From Arthrobacter zhaoxinii (lineage in GTDB: Bacteria; Actinomycetota; Actinomycetes; Actinomycetales; Micrococcaceae), in the NCBI RefSeq assembly GCF_024385505.1, contig NZ_JANFLT010000006.1:620001-684000 (forward strand): 64,000 bases of DNA. Direction: 5' to 3'. Of this stretch, positions 19,977 through 29,633 are shown piece by piece. The notes below the pieces were generated by a model. That model had not been told where the DNA came from. It searched no databases and saw nothing but the letters and a program-made list of their open reading frames with translations. How positions within the stretch are numbered: the first letter of the stretch is position 1; every line of letters begins with the position of its first letter. The translations under genes and the position numbers were made by a program.

Positions 19977-20881
19977 TGGCACTTTCATTCCGCGAATGGC
20001 GTGAAGATGATGACCTCAAGCTGAACCAGCTCTGGGGCGATCCGGAGAGCACGCAGGCCGGACAGTTCCGTGCCGTACTGCGTCCCTCCTCCAACGAGCC
20101 GTGGAGCCGCTGCATCGTGGCCGAAGACGACGGCATTCCGGTGGCCGCCGGCGTCGTCTACGAGACGAGCCTGCATCCGGACCGCCTGTGGGCCTACGTT
20201 GAGGTGGCCCGGGAAAACCGGCGTACCGGACTCGGCACCACCCTGCTGGACATGCTGCGCAAGGAAGCCGAGTCGGCGCCGTCGGGCGTGACCAAGCTCC
20301 GCGCGAAGGTCGAGCCGGGCACCCCGGGCGCCGCGTTCGCCGAAGCCGCCGGGCTCACCCCCATCCAGCGCTCCTGCGTGGTGCTGGTGGAACCGGGCAA
20401 GCTGAAGCTGCCCGTGTTCACCGACGACGGACCCCAGCTGGACGAGGCAGCCACCGGCTCGGTGGAGCTCACGCAGGCAGTCACGCAGTTCTACAACGCC
20501 GTGCATGAGTGGGACCGCGCCGAGATGACCCTCGGCAAGGCCCAGCAGATGCTGCTGAACGACGCCACCGGAGCCTCCGGTGCCGTCGTCCTGCGGGACA
20601 GGCCGAAGAAGGACGGCGGGAAGATCGCCGCCTTCGCCGTGAGCTACACGCAGGAACGCACCGACGAACCCGCTGATGTGCTGGTGGGGTACGACACCAC
20701 CCTGGATCTCGACGAGGCGCAGGCCGCGGTGGAGTCCCTGGTGGCCATGCTTGCCTACCAGTACCCGGTGCAGTTGGAAGTGGACGAGTCCATGACCGCC
20801 GTGGTCCGGGCGCTGGAACCGCTGATCAAGGCGGGCGTGGCCCGGCAGGTCGGCAGCGAAACGCTGATCCTCAGCGACTAG
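19976..20881 (+). CDS. GNAT-family N-acetyltransferase
   Basis: The 301-residue protein carries a GNAT fold at residues 1-135 (VEVARENRRTGLGTTLLDML contains the acetyl-CoA loop) and a degenerate second GNAT-like half. The start shares a base with the glyS stop, so translation is probably coupled to glycyl-tRNA synthetase, suggesting but not proving a tie to translation. A strong terminator follows. Confidence 0.8.
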   Translation: MALSFREWREDDDLKLNQLWGDPESTQAGQFRAVLRPSSNEPWSRCIVAEDDGIPVAAGVVYETSLHPDRLWAYVEVARENRRTGLGTTLLDMLRKEAESAPSGVTKLRAKVEPGTPGAAFAEAAGLTPIQRSCVVLVEPGKLKLPVFTDDGPQLDEAATGSVELTQAVTQFYNAVHEWDRAEMTLGKAQQMLLNDATGASGAVVLRDRPKKDGGKIAAFAVSYTQERTDEPADVLVGYDTTLDLDEAQAAVESLVAMLAYQYPVQLEVDESMTAVVRALEPLIKAGVARQVGSETLILSD

Positions 20882-20892
20882 CCTTTCGAACG

Positions 20893-20933
20893 AAAAGAGG
20901 CGGTCCCCGCGCACTGCGGGGGCCGCCTCTTTT
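20893..20933. terminator. Strong bidirectional intrinsic terminator
   Basis: AAAAGAGGCGGTCCCCGC and its near-perfect complement flank a short loop, with A- and T-runs at the two ends. It can end transcription from the GNAT gene on the plus strand and the TetR gene on the minus strand. Confidence 0.92.
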
Positions 20934-20957
20934 GTGCGTGGCGTCAGGAGTTCTGCG

Positions 20958-21542
20958 TCAGGAGTTCAGCCGGCCGGACAGCGCGTAGAGCACGGATCCC
21001 GCGACGTCCTCGACGGAACGCTCCGGATTGAACACGAGCCAGTCCAGCGCCCCCATCAGGGTGGCACCGAAAACGCTGCCGGCAATCAGCGTGAGGCGGT
21101 CCGGGCTGCCGTCCGGCAGATCCGACGCTCCGCCTGTCTGCCGGATGGGTTCCACGAACTCGGCCAGTGCTTCCTGGCGAAGTAAGTGGAGGGAGTGCTG
21201 CCAGGAGCGGTCCGTGCGGAGGATTTCCGCGGCCATTAGCTTGGCCAGGTCCCGGTTCTCGGACAGCAGCTCCAGCAGGGCGCGGACCATCGACTCGATG
21301 GCGTTCCAGCCGGTGAGGCCGCTGCGTGCCGTCCGCAGGCACTCCGTCAGGGTGCCTACGCCCTCCAGCAGCAGCTTCTCGAAAAGCTTGTCCTTGGAGG
21401 AGAAGTTGTAGTACAGGCTGCCCTTGGCCACGCCGGCCTGTTCCGCCACGTCATCCATGGTGGTCCCGGAGATGCCGTTGGCGGCGGCAAGTTCCAGGGC
21501 GGCGTCGAGGATGGCGCGCTTGGTGCCGGATTCGCGTGGCAT
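20958..21542 (-). CDS. TetR-family transcriptional regulator
   Basis: The 194-residue protein starts MPRESGTKRAILDAALELAA and has the TetR helix-turn-helix at about residues 25-50 (TMDDVAEQAGVAKGSLYYNF). The ligand-binding half is all helical. ATG at 21542 fits the family length; the frame stays open further upstream but without TetR similarity. A perfect 7-base inverted repeat 22 bases upstream is a candidate self-operator. The inducer and targets are unknown. Confidence 0.9.
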   Translation of the reverse strand: MPRESGTKRAILDAALELAAANGISGTTMDDVAEQAGVAKGSLYYNFSSKDKLFEKLLLEGVGTLTECLRTARSGLTGWNAIESMVRALLELLSENRDLAKLMAAEILRTDRSWQHSLHLLRQEALAEFVEPIRQTGGASDLPDGSPDRLTLIAGSVFGATLMGALDWLVFNPERSVEDVAGSVLYALSGRLNS

Positions 21543-21563
21543 GGGGAAATGGATCCTTAGGCG

Positions 21564-21584
21564 GAAGGGAACTGCTGTCCCTTC
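21564..21584. promoter_or_regulatory. Candidate TetR operator (inverted repeat)
   Basis: GAAGGGA and TCCCTTC form perfect 7-base arms around a 7-base spacer in the 127-base divergent gap between the TetR gene and the dihydrouridine synthase gene. Size and position suit a TetR dimer controlling both; this is inferred. Confidence 0.5.
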
Positions 21585-21669
21585 GATCTTAGATGCCGAG
21601 GGGACGGCGCCGGGCCCGCGGCCGGGGGCACACTGCACAGGATTTGCATCGGCTTGCGAGAATGGTGGG

Positions 21670-22842
21670 GTGACTGTTTTATCTCCGGAACTCAAGCTAG
21701 AGCTTCCCCCGCTGCAATTAGGCCCGATCACCGTGGACACCCCGGTGATCCTGGCACCCATGGCCGGCATCACCAACAAGGCCTTCCGCCGGCTCTGCCG
21801 TGAATACGGGGGAGGGCTGTACGTGACTGAAATGGTCACCTCCCGGGCCCTCGTGGAACGCTCGCCGGAATCCATGCGGATCATCAAGCACGACGACGAC
21901 GAAAAGGTCCGCTCCGTCCAGCTCTACGGCGTCGATCCCAAGACTGTCGGTGCGGCCGTCCGCCTCCTGGTCGAGGAGGACCGCGCCGACCACATTGACC
22001 TGAACTTCGGCTGCCCGGTCCCCAAGGTCACCCGCAAGGGTGGAGGTTCGGCCCTGCCGTGGAAGCTGGACCTGTTCACCGCCATCGTCCAGACGGCGGT
22101 GAAGGAAGCTTCCCGGGGCAACGTGCCGCTGACCATCAAGATGCGCAAGGGCATCGACGAGGACCACCTGACCTTCCTCGACGCCGGGAAGATCGCCCGT
22201 GACTCCGGCGTGGCAGCCGTGACGCTGCACGGACGCACGGCGTCGCAGTTCTACTCGGGCAAGGCCGACTGGTCCGCCATCGCGGAACTGCGCGAAGCCC
22301 TGCCGGACATGAACGTCCTGGGCAACGGGGACATCTGGTCCGCCGAGGACGCCATCCGCATGGTGCGCGAGACCGGCGTGGACGGCGTCGTCATCGGACG
22401 CGGCTGCCAGGGCCGCCCGTGGCTCTTCGGTGACCTGGAAGCGGCTTTCGAGGGAAGCACCGAGCGGCACCGGCCCGGTTTGAAGCAGGTTTCCGAAAGT
22501 GTGTACCGGCATGCCGAACTGCTGGTGGAGACCTTCGGCGACGAAGTGATTGCCCTGCGCGACATCCGCAAGCACATGGCCTGGTACTTCAAGGGCTACG
22601 TAGTCGGGGGAGACCTCCGCGCTAAACTGGCGACGGTACCGTCCCTGGCGGTCCTCCGTGAACTGCTGGACCAGCTGGACCCCGACGCACCCTACCCCGG
22701 CACAGACGCCGAGGGCCCGCGCGGACGGGCCGGAACACCCAAAAAGACAGCGCTGCCGGAAGGCTGGCTGGACGGGCGGGAACTCAACGCCGCCCAGAAG
22801 TCCATCATTTCGGCAGCCGAACTCGACGTATCAGGCGGCTAA
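21670..22842 (+). CDS. dusB: tRNA-dihydrouridine synthase
   Basis: This 390-residue flavoenzyme reduces uridines in tRNA D-loops. The FMN-binding APMAGITNKAFRRLC, the catalytic cysteine in NFGCPVPKVTRKGGGSAL (Cys115), LHGRTASQFYSGKADW and IGRGCQGRPWLF are all present. GTG at 21670 is chosen; the frame continues upstream but that stretch is antisense to the TetR gene. DusB is the closest bacterial type by motif, though the exact tRNA position is not provable here. It is followed after 8 bases by dgt. Confidence 0.93.
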   Translation: MTVLSPELKLELPPLQLGPITVDTPVILAPMAGITNKAFRRLCREYGGGLYVTEMVTSRALVERSPESMRIIKHDDDEKVRSVQLYGVDPKTVGAAVRLLVEEDRADHIDLNFGCPVPKVTRKGGGSALPWKLDLFTAIVQTAVKEASRGNVPLTIKMRKGIDEDHLTFLDAGKIARDSGVAAVTLHGRTASQFYSGKADWSAIAELREALPDMNVLGNGDIWSAEDAIRMVRETGVDGVVIGRGCQGRPWLFGDLEAAFEGSTERHRPGLKQVSESVYRHAELLVETFGDEVIALRDIRKHMAWYFKGYVVGGDLRAKLATVPSLAVLRELLDQLDPDAPYPGTDAEGPRGRAGTPKKTALPEGWLDGRELNAAQKSIISAAELDVSGG

Positions 22843-22850
22843 AGCACCCC

Positions 22851-24134
22851 ATGACCTTCCCGCAGGCAGTCTCCACCGCAGGCTATACCGAAGTCGATCT
22901 GGCCCGATGGGTTACGGAACCGGCGAAAAACACCAACCGAACGCAGTTCGGACGTGACCGCGCGCGGGTGCTCCATTCCTCCGCGCTGCGCCGGCTGGGT
23001 GCCAAGACCCAGGTGGTCGCCCCGGACACGGACGACTTTGTCCGCACCCGCCTGACGCACAGCCTCGAAGTGGCCCAGGTGGGCCGGGAGCTGGGCAACG
23101 CGCTCGGCTGCGACCCCGACGTCGTCGACGCCGCCTGCCTCTCCCATGACCTGGGGCACCCGCCCTTCGGCCACAACGGCGAGACCGCGCTGAACGACAT
23201 TGCCCATGCCATCGGCGGCTTCGAGGGCAACGCCCAGACGCTGCGGCTGCTGACCCGCCTCGAGCCGAAGATCATTGCCCCCGACGGCACGCCCGCGGGC
23301 CTGAACCTCACCCGCGCCAGCCTGGATGCCGCCACCAAGTACCCGTGGTCCATTGCCAATGCTCCGCTGGTGAACGGGCATCGCACCACCAAGTTCGGTG
23401 TGTACGAGGATGACCTGCCCGTCTTCACCTGGCTGCGTGACGGCGCGCCGGAGGGACGCTCCTGCCTGGAAGCGCAGGTGATGGACCTGGCGGACGACAT
23501 TTCCTACTCCGTGCACGACGTTGAGGACGCGATTGTGGCCGGCCATGTCCAGCTCAAGTGGCTGGACAACCCGGACCAGCGTGCCCGGGTGGTCGGCTAC
23601 ACCCAGCAGTGGTACCTGCCCGGTGCGGAACCTGCCGCCATCGATGCGGCGCTTGCCCGGCTGGAAGCCACCAAGGTGTGGGTCCGCGAATCGGACGGCA
23701 GCCGACGCGCCATGGCCGCCCTGAAGGACATGACCAGCCAGCTGATCGGCCGGTTCTGCAACAGTGCACTGGAAGCCACGCGCGGCATTTACGGCACCGA
23801 TCCGCTGACCCGGTACCACGCCGAAATGGTGGTCCCCGAGGAGACCCAGCTGGAAATTGCCGTCATGAAGGGCCTGGCCACCACGTTCGTCATGACCACC
23901 GACCAGCGCCAGCCGCTCTACGAACGCCAGCGCGAAGTGCTCACCGCCCTCGTCGCCCAGCTGGCAGCTACCGGGGACAAGCACCTGGACCCGATGTTCG
24001 CCGCCGACTGGCGGGACGCCCCCGACGACGGCGCCCGGCTGCGCGTCGTCGTCGACCAGGTGGCCTCGCTGACGGACGGTTCAGCACTGGCTCTGCACGA
24101 GCGGCTGGTAGGCCCGGTTCCGGCGCTCTGGTAG
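22851..24134 (+). CDS. dgt: Deoxyguanosinetriphosphate triphosphohydrolase-like protein
   Basis: This 427-residue HD-superfamily enzyme splits dNTPs to deoxynucleoside and triphosphate. The metal residues are in LTHSLEVAQVGR near residue 65 and the HD pair in CLSHDLGHPPFGHNGE near 97-102, with DLADDISYSVHDVEDA near 208 completing the site. It is the dGTPase-like form common in actinobacteria, somewhat shorter than the enterobacterial enzyme. It sits between dus and, after the adhesin, dnaG. Confidence 0.92.
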   Translation: MTFPQAVSTAGYTEVDLARWVTEPAKNTNRTQFGRDRARVLHSSALRRLGAKTQVVAPDTDDFVRTRLTHSLEVAQVGRELGNALGCDPDVVDAACLSHDLGHPPFGHNGETALNDIAHAIGGFEGNAQTLRLLTRLEPKIIAPDGTPAGLNLTRASLDAATKYPWSIANAPLVNGHRTTKFGVYEDDLPVFTWLRDGAPEGRSCLEAQVMDLADDISYSVHDVEDAIVAGHVQLKWLDNPDQRARVVGYTQQWYLPGAEPAAIDAALARLEATKVWVRESDGSRRAMAALKDMTSQLIGRFCNSALEATRGIYGTDPLTRYHAEMVVPEETQLEIAVMKGLATTFVMTTDQRQPLYERQREVLTALVAQLAATGDKHLDPMFAADWRDAPDDGARLRVVVDQVASLTDGSALALHERLVGPVPALW

Positions 24135-24258
24135 GAGTTGCGGCCGGCTCTCTGGTGAACGGGCGGCTGCACCGTTAGCCTCTGGCGCGGGGTGGTTCAG
24201 CGTCTGGCGATTCACCATCGCCGGGCGGTCGGCCCGACACGCGCACCCGAGGACCGCT

Positions 24259-27200
24259 ATGAGCACCCAGCAGACAACCCGTTCCCGCAAGCTACGCCGC
24301 GTCAGGGACAGAAGCCGAAGGTTCCGCTCTCGGAGCCTCCTGATTTTCCTGCTGGGCCTGGCGATGCTGCCGCTGGGGCTGCCCGCGCAGGCCGCCCCTG
24401 ATCCCGGGCCTATTCTGGGTGCGCCTCCTGCCAGCAACGCGAACACGGACATCGTGGTCACGTCGCTCGGCGCCGGGACAAGGGTGTCGGGAGGGTTGCC
24501 GCCCCTGGGGCAAACCTGGCCCATTGACGCCTATCCCGCCGGTGTTCCGGCCGGGTACCAGACGGAAAACGTCAGCTTTGCCGGCATCATCAACACCCAG
24601 GACGCCAGCGGCACCACCACGGCCGAGATGTACTGCATTGACCTGCGCACCTCCACGAGGGTGAGCATCGGTTACGAAAACGGCAGCTGGGATGAGTCCA
24701 ACGTCCCGAATATCGGATACGTCAACCGGATCCTGAATACGTACTATCCGAGTACCAACCTGCCGGCGGGCAACGTCAACAACAAAGCCGCCGCTGTGCA
24801 GGCTGCCATCTGGTTCTTCACGGACGGGTTTGTCCTCAATCGGCAAAGCAATCTCTATTCGACCGTCGCCGGGATAGTGAACGACACCATCGCAGCCGGT
24901 CCCCTGGAGGAGCCGGACCCACCGGCGATCGCCATCACTCCGCCCACTACCGGAGCACCTGTGACGGGAGTCGCTGGACCGCACACGGTGACGTCAGAAG
25001 CGGACGAGATTGAAGTGACGATCGATGAAGGATATAGCCTCTACGCCGACGCCGACGGGACCGTTCCGTTGAACAGCCCCGTGGCCAGCGGAACGCAGTT
25101 CTGGGTGCGCAGCGATACGGGTGCTACGGGACCGGCAAACATTACGGCCCGGGCCGCGGTCACCGTACCGACGGGCAACGTCTACCTGTACGACGCGGCA
25201 ACACCGGGTGTGGACAACGCGCAGAAGCTGATCCTGGCGGTTACGCGGGAGCTTAGCTCCAATGCGACGGCGGCCGCCGCCTTTACCGAAGTGGGCTCGC
25301 TGACCGTCACCAAGTCCATTGCCGGTCCTGCCGCCGGTAACCAAGGTGCCGTGGTCATCACTATCGACTGCGGCGCAGACAACCAGTTCACCTTCAACGT
25401 GGACGCCGGTGCCACCGGAACGCAGTCGCAGACGTTCAACGACATCCCGGCAGGTTCCACCTGCACCGTCGCCGAACCGACGGACGGGTCCAATGAAAGC
25501 GTCGCCGTCAGCACCATCCTCCCCGGCGCCGTCACCATTGTTTCCGGCACGACGGCGTCGGCCACGGTCACTGACACTTATACCTTTGCCCCCGGGACGC
25601 TGGTGGTGACCAAGACCAACACCGGCGAAGCAGCCGGAGCCCAGGACGAAGTGACGATCTCCGTGGTCTGCACCCTGGGCGGCACCACGGTCCTGGACAC
25701 CACGGAGACTATTCCGGCAGGGACCACGGACCCGACGTCGTTCGAGTTCCCCAACCTGGAGGCCAACACCAGCTGCACCGTGACTGAAACGGTGACCGGG
25801 GAAACCACCAGGGTGAACGTCACGGTCACCGGGGAAGGGGCGGTGACGGTGCCTGTGGGCAGCAGCGTCACCGCGGCACTGACCAACGACTACACCTTTG
25901 CTCCGGGAACCCTCGCCGTCCGGAAGGACATCGCCGGGCCCGGAGCCGGCCGGCAGGGTGTCGTTACGCTGCAGGTTACCTGTACCGCCGGAGGAGCGAC
26001 GGTCCTCAACACGACAGTCACCGTTGCGGCCGGCACCACTGAGCCGACCACGCAGGAGTTTGCGGTAGCGGCAGGGTCCGACTGCACGGTCACCGAGACC
26101 GCGAACGGCGCCACCACCGAGGTCAGCGTGGAAACCGTGGTCGAACCGGCAACGGGTACCGTCACCATTCCCGCCGGCGACGGCGTGGAGATCACCGTGA
26201 CGGATACGTACACGGTGAACCCCGGTGCCCTGACCGTGGACAAGGTGATCGCCGGTCCGGCGGCTCGTGAACAGGGTCCAATCACGGTCGAGGTCATCTG
26301 CACCGCAGACGACGGAGAAGAGGTGATCCGCCAGGACCTCATCATTGAAGCAGGCGCCGGAGGCACCATTCCCGGCACGGTCAGCGGAATCCCGGAAGGT
26401 GCGAGCTGCAGCGTCACCGAACCCGGAACGGGTGAAACGCCCGCGGTGGGTGTCACCGTGGAGCTGCCCGAAGACGTGACCATAGCCGCCGGTGTAACTG
26501 CGGAAGCTGCCGTCATCAACACTTACGAGGTGAATCCCGGCTCCTTGACCGTCACCAAAGCTATTACCGGCCAGGCGGCAGGAAACCAGGATTCCGTGGA
26601 GGTCGATGTCCTGTGCACCCTGGACGGGGTGACGGTATTCGAGGAGGTTTCCCAGGTTCCGGCCGGGACCACCGAAGACGTGGGCGCGGTGTTCTCGAAT
26701 ATCCCGGCAGGTGCCTCCTGCTCCATTACGGAACCGGTGACCGGGGCCACCGCCGCAGTCACCGTGACCACCGAATTGCCCGGCGACGTCGAAATTCTGG
26801 CCGGCGATACCGTCGACACCATGGTGACGAACACCTACAGCCCGGTTCCGGGGGACCTCGTGGTCACCAAGGTCATCACCGGGGCTGCCGCGGGCGAACA
26901 GGGTGAGATCGTCCTCGAGGTCCGCTGCGGTACCGACGGCTCCGCGCTGGATGAAACGGTGACCATCCCGGCCGGCGCCACGGGAGAGCTGACCGCCGAA
27001 TTCGACGGACTCCCCGCCGGAACCGAATGCACGGTGACGGAAACCAGTACCGGCGCCACCTCTGCCGTGCGGGTGGAATCCGAGCTGCCCGGCCCGGTCA
27101 CCATCCCGGCCAGCGGTACGGCCACTGCCGTCGTGAACAACACCTACGCCTTCGTGGAGTCGCCGGCTCCGGCTCCGGCGCCTGAACCCCGCCCGGAGCA

Positions 27201-27330
27201 GCCGGACTGGTCAGGGCTTCCGAGCACCGGCCTGGAGGTATCCGCCAGCACCTATCTGGCCCTCGGAGCCGGTCTGTGCCTGATGGGTGGTCTGGGTATC
27301 TATGCCGCCCGGCGCCGGACGGAGGACTGA
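24259..27330 (+). CDS. LPXTG-anchored thioester-domain surface protein with DUF5979-type repeats
   Basis: A 1023-residue secreted, wall-attached protein. An Arg-rich N-terminus and hydrophobic core end at LPAQA near residue 45, a signal peptide. A TQXA/thioester domain follows: Cys126 in EMYCIDLR and Gln181 in VQAAIWFF are placed to form an internal Cys-Gln thioester, as in Gram-positive adhesins that bind hosts covalently. Residues about 347-970 hold six repeats of some 100 residues (each starting like GSLTVTKSIAGPAAGNQ), probable stalk domains. LPSTG at 987-991, a membrane helix and ARRRTED form the sortase signal. GAGGA lies upstream of ATG. The sortase is not in the window. Confidence 0.88.
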   Translation: MSTQQTTRSRKLRRVRDRSRRFRSRSLLIFLLGLAMLPLGLPAQAAPDPGPILGAPPASNANTDIVVTSLGAGTRVSGGLPPLGQTWPIDAYPAGVPAGYQTENVSFAGIINTQDASGTTTAEMYCIDLRTSTRVSIGYENGSWDESNVPNIGYVNRILNTYYPSTNLPAGNVNNKAAAVQAAIWFFTDGFVLNRQSNLYSTVAGIVNDTIAAGPLEEPDPPAIAITPPTTGAPVTGVAGPHTVTSEADEIEVTIDEGYSLYADADGTVPLNSPVASGTQFWVRSDTGATGPANITARAAVTVPTGNVYLYDAATPGVDNAQKLILAVTRELSSNATAAAAFTEVGSLTVTKSIAGPAAGNQGAVVITIDCGADNQFTFNVDAGATGTQSQTFNDIPAGSTCTVAEPTDGSNESVAVSTILPGAVTIVSGTTASATVTDTYTFAPGTLVVTKTNTGEAAGAQDEVTISVVCTLGGTTVLDTTETIPAGTTDPTSFEFPNLEANTSCTVTETVTGETTRVNVTVTGEGAVTVPVGSSVTAALTNDYTFAPGTLAVRKDIAGPGAGRQGVVTLQVTCTAGGATVLNTTVTVAAGTTEPTTQEFAVAAGSDCTVTETANGATTEVSVETVVEPATGTVTIPAGDGVEITVTDTYTVNPGALTVDKVIAGPAAREQGPITVEVICTADDGEEVIRQDLIIEAGAGGTIPGTVSGIPEGASCSVTEPGTGETPAVGVTVELPEDVTIAAGVTAEAAVINTYEVNPGSLTVTKAITGQAAGNQDSVEVDVLCTLDGVTVFEEVSQVPAGTTEDVGAVFSNIPAGASCSITEPVTGATAAVTVTTELPGDVEILAGDTVDTMVTNTYSPVPGDLVVTKVITGAAAGEQGEIVLEVRCGTDGSALDETVTIPAGATGELTAEFDGLPAGTECTVTETSTGATSAVRVESELPGPVTIPASGTATAVVNNTYAFVESPAPAPAPEPRPEQPDWSGLPSTGLEVSASTYLALGAGLCLMGGLGIYAARRRTED

Positions 27331-27358
27331 GCCAACAGGCCCGGACACCGGACGTCTT

Positions 27359-27388
27359 CAGCGCCCGGGGCTGCGGTCCCGGGCGCTG
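27359..27388. terminator. GC-rich hairpin after the surface protein gene
   Basis: CAGCGCCCGG and CCGGGCGCTG form a perfect 10-base stem 29 bases after the stop and 60 before dnaG. There is no T-run, so termination strength is uncertain. Confidence 0.6.
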
Positions 27389-27447
27389 AGTGCGTCCACC
27401 GTCTGGTCCCCGGCGCCGGTTTGGCGGGGAAGAATAGACTGGATGCT

Positions 27448-29481
27448 ATGGCCGGACTGATCAAGCGTGAAGACATCGATGAAGTGCGGCTGCGTACCGA
27501 CATCAAAGCAGTGATCGACGGATACGTAACCCTGAAATCTGCAGGCATCGGTTCCTTCAAGGGTCTGTGCCCGTTCCACGACGAACGCTCGCCGTCCTTC
27601 CACGTCCGTCCGCAGGTGGGCACGTACCACTGCTTCGGCTGCGGCGAGAGCGGCGACGTGATCTCCTTTGTGCAGAAGATGGACCACGGCACCTTCTCCG
27701 AAACGGTGGAGAAACTCGCGGCCCGGCTCGGCTACGAACTGCACTACGAAGACGGCGGCACGGGCCCGCGCCGCGAAGACGTCGGCAAGCGGCAGCGCCT
27801 GCTGGATGCGCACAAGGTGGCCGCGGAATTCTTCCGCAGCCAGCTCGGCACGCAGGGTGCCGCCGCAGCCCGGAACTTCCTGCAGGAGCGTGGCTTCGAC
27901 CCGGCTGCGGCGGAGCATTTCGGTGTCGGCTACGCACCGCAGGGCTGGGACTCCTTGCTCAAGCACCTCACGTCCAAGGGCTTCACCCGCGAGGAACTGG
28001 CCGAGACCGGGATGTTCTCCACCGGCTCGGACGCCTCTCGGTTCTACGACCGCTTCCGCGGCCGCTTGATCTGGCCCATCCGCGACCTCACCGGTGCCGT
28101 GATCGGCTTCGGCGCACGCAAGCTTTACGAGGACGACCAGGGCCCCAAGTACCTGAACACCCCCGAAACCCCGCTCTACAAGAAGTCCCAGGTCCTGTAC
28201 GGCATCGACCTCGCCAAGCGGGACATCGCCAAGACCCGGCAGCTCGTCGTCGTCGAGGGTTATACCGATGTGATGGCCTGCCATCTGGCGGGCATCACCA
28301 CCGCCGTGGCCACCTGCGGAACGGCGTTCGGTACCGACCACATCAAGATCGCCCGCCGCCTGCTGTCCGACGACGGCACCGGGGGAGAGGTTATCTTCAC
28401 CTTTGACGGCGACGCCGCTGGGCAGAAGGCGGCCCTGCGCGCCTTCGAGGAGGACCAGCGGTTCACCGCGCAGACCTACGTGGCCGTGGATCCCAACGGC
28501 ATGGACCCCTGCGATATCCGCCAGACGCACGGCGACTCCGCCGTGGCTGAGTTGATCTCTTCCCGCCGCCCGCTGTTCGAGTTCGCGATCCGCTCCACGC
28601 TGCGCAAGTTCGATCTGAATACCGTGGAGGGCCGCGTCTCGGCACTGCGTGCTGCGGCACCGGTGGTGGCGGACATCCGTGACCCGGCCATGCGCCCGGC
28701 GTACGCCAGGGAGCTGGCCGGTTGGCTGGGGACCGACGTCGACGACGTCAGCCGAGCGGTCAACGCCGCAACCAAACGGGGGAAGGCAGCCCCCGGCGCA
28801 GACACTGCCGGGCAGACCGTACCAGCCGGACGCAGCCCGGAAGGGCAGCAGGGCCGGCAGCAATACGGTCAGCGCGGGAGTCAGCAGCGCGGGAGCCAGC
28901 AGCAGTACGGACGGCGCGATGAGCAGCCGCGGCAGTGGCAGGGCCAGAACCAGACGTACGGCCGGGAGCGGAGCCAGCCGCAGGAACCGGAGCCTTCATC
29001 CGCGTTCAGCCGTCCCAACCTGAGTGATCCTGCTGCCCGGATGGAACGCCAGGCGCTGGAAGTCGCACTTCAGCAGCCGGGAATGCTCGACGCGGGGCAG
29101 TGGGAACGCTTCAAAGCGGTCCGGTTCACAGTCCCGGCCTATGTTGCCGTCCATGATGCGATCCGTGCCGCGGGCGATGCCGGAACCGCCCCGGCGGCCT
29201 GGGTGGAACGGGTCCGCGAGGAACTGCCGGAGCCGCTGCGCGGTTTCGTCAGCGAGCTGGCTGTGACGCCGCTGCCTGCCCGTGACGCCGATGCGCTGGC
29301 CATGTACTGCCGGGACATCCTCAACCGGCTCTTTGAGCTGCAGGTGACGCACCTGAAGGCAGAGAAGCTGGGCCAGCTGCAGCGGCTGGACCCCAACGCC
29401 GACCAGGAGTTGTTCCACCAGCTCAACCGCGAACTCATGGAGCTGGAAATGCAGCGCCGGGCCCTGCGGGGAGACCAGTAA
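27448..29481 (+). CDS. dnaG: DNA primase
   Basis: The 677-residue enzyme makes RNA primers for replication. It has a zinc finger (CPFHDERSPSF with CFGCGESGD, residues 41-64), the RNA-polymerase core and a Toprim domain (VVVEGYTDVM near 267, TFDGDAAGQ near 318). A Gln/Arg-rich low-complexity linker over about residues 455-515 precedes the DnaB-binding C-terminus. ATG at 27448 starts MAGLIKREDIDEV as in homologues; an in-frame TTG at 27421 is less likely. Confidence 0.96.
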   Translation: MAGLIKREDIDEVRLRTDIKAVIDGYVTLKSAGIGSFKGLCPFHDERSPSFHVRPQVGTYHCFGCGESGDVISFVQKMDHGTFSETVEKLAARLGYELHYEDGGTGPRREDVGKRQRLLDAHKVAAEFFRSQLGTQGAAAARNFLQERGFDPAAAEHFGVGYAPQGWDSLLKHLTSKGFTREELAETGMFSTGSDASRFYDRFRGRLIWPIRDLTGAVIGFGARKLYEDDQGPKYLNTPETPLYKKSQVLYGIDLAKRDIAKTRQLVVVEGYTDVMACHLAGITTAVATCGTAFGTDHIKIARRLLSDDGTGGEVIFTFDGDAAGQKAALRAFEEDQRFTAQTYVAVDPNGMDPCDIRQTHGDSAVAELISSRRPLFEFAIRSTLRKFDLNTVEGRVSALRAAAPVVADIRDPAMRPAYARELAGWLGTDVDDVSRAVNAATKRGKAAPGADTAGQTVPAGRSPEGQQGRQQYGQRGSQQRGSQQQYGRRDEQPRQWQGQNQTYGRERSQPQEPEPSSAFSRPNLSDPAARMERQALEVALQQPGMLDAGQWERFKAVRFTVPAYVAVHDAIRAAGDAGTAPAAWVERVREELPEPLRGFVSELAVTPLPARDADALAMYCRDILNRLFELQVTHLKAEKLGQLQRLDPNADQELFHQLNRELMELEMQRRALRGDQ

Positions 29482-29503
29482 GGGTCCGGGTTCCTCCGGC
29501 GGG

Positions 29504-29524
29504 GCGCCGATTTCGTTTCGGCGC
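29504..29524. terminator. Hairpin downstream of dnaG
   Basis: GCGCCGA and TCGGCGC pair around a T-rich loop 22 bases after the dnaG stop and 30 bases before the tRNA. No T-run follows, so it may be a weak terminator. Confidence 0.5.
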
Positions 29525-29554
29525 GGAATCTCTGTAAAGTAAAACCTGCCGCTT

Positions 29555-29627
29555 TCCCCCGTAGCTCAATTGGCAGAGCATTCGACTGTTAATCGAAGGG
29601 TTACTGGTTCGAGTCCAGTCGGGGGAG
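29555..29627 (+). tRNA. tRNA-Asn (GTT), copy 1
   Basis: A 73-base cloverleaf: acceptor TCCCCCG/CGGGGGA, D-arm AGCTCAATTGGCAGAGC, anticodon loop CTGTTAA with anticodon GTT, T-loop TTCGAGT and discriminator G. CCA is not encoded. A TAAAGT at 29535 is a plausible -10 element. It is identical to the copy at 30241-30313. Confidence 0.97.
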
Positions 29628-29633
29628 CAAACA

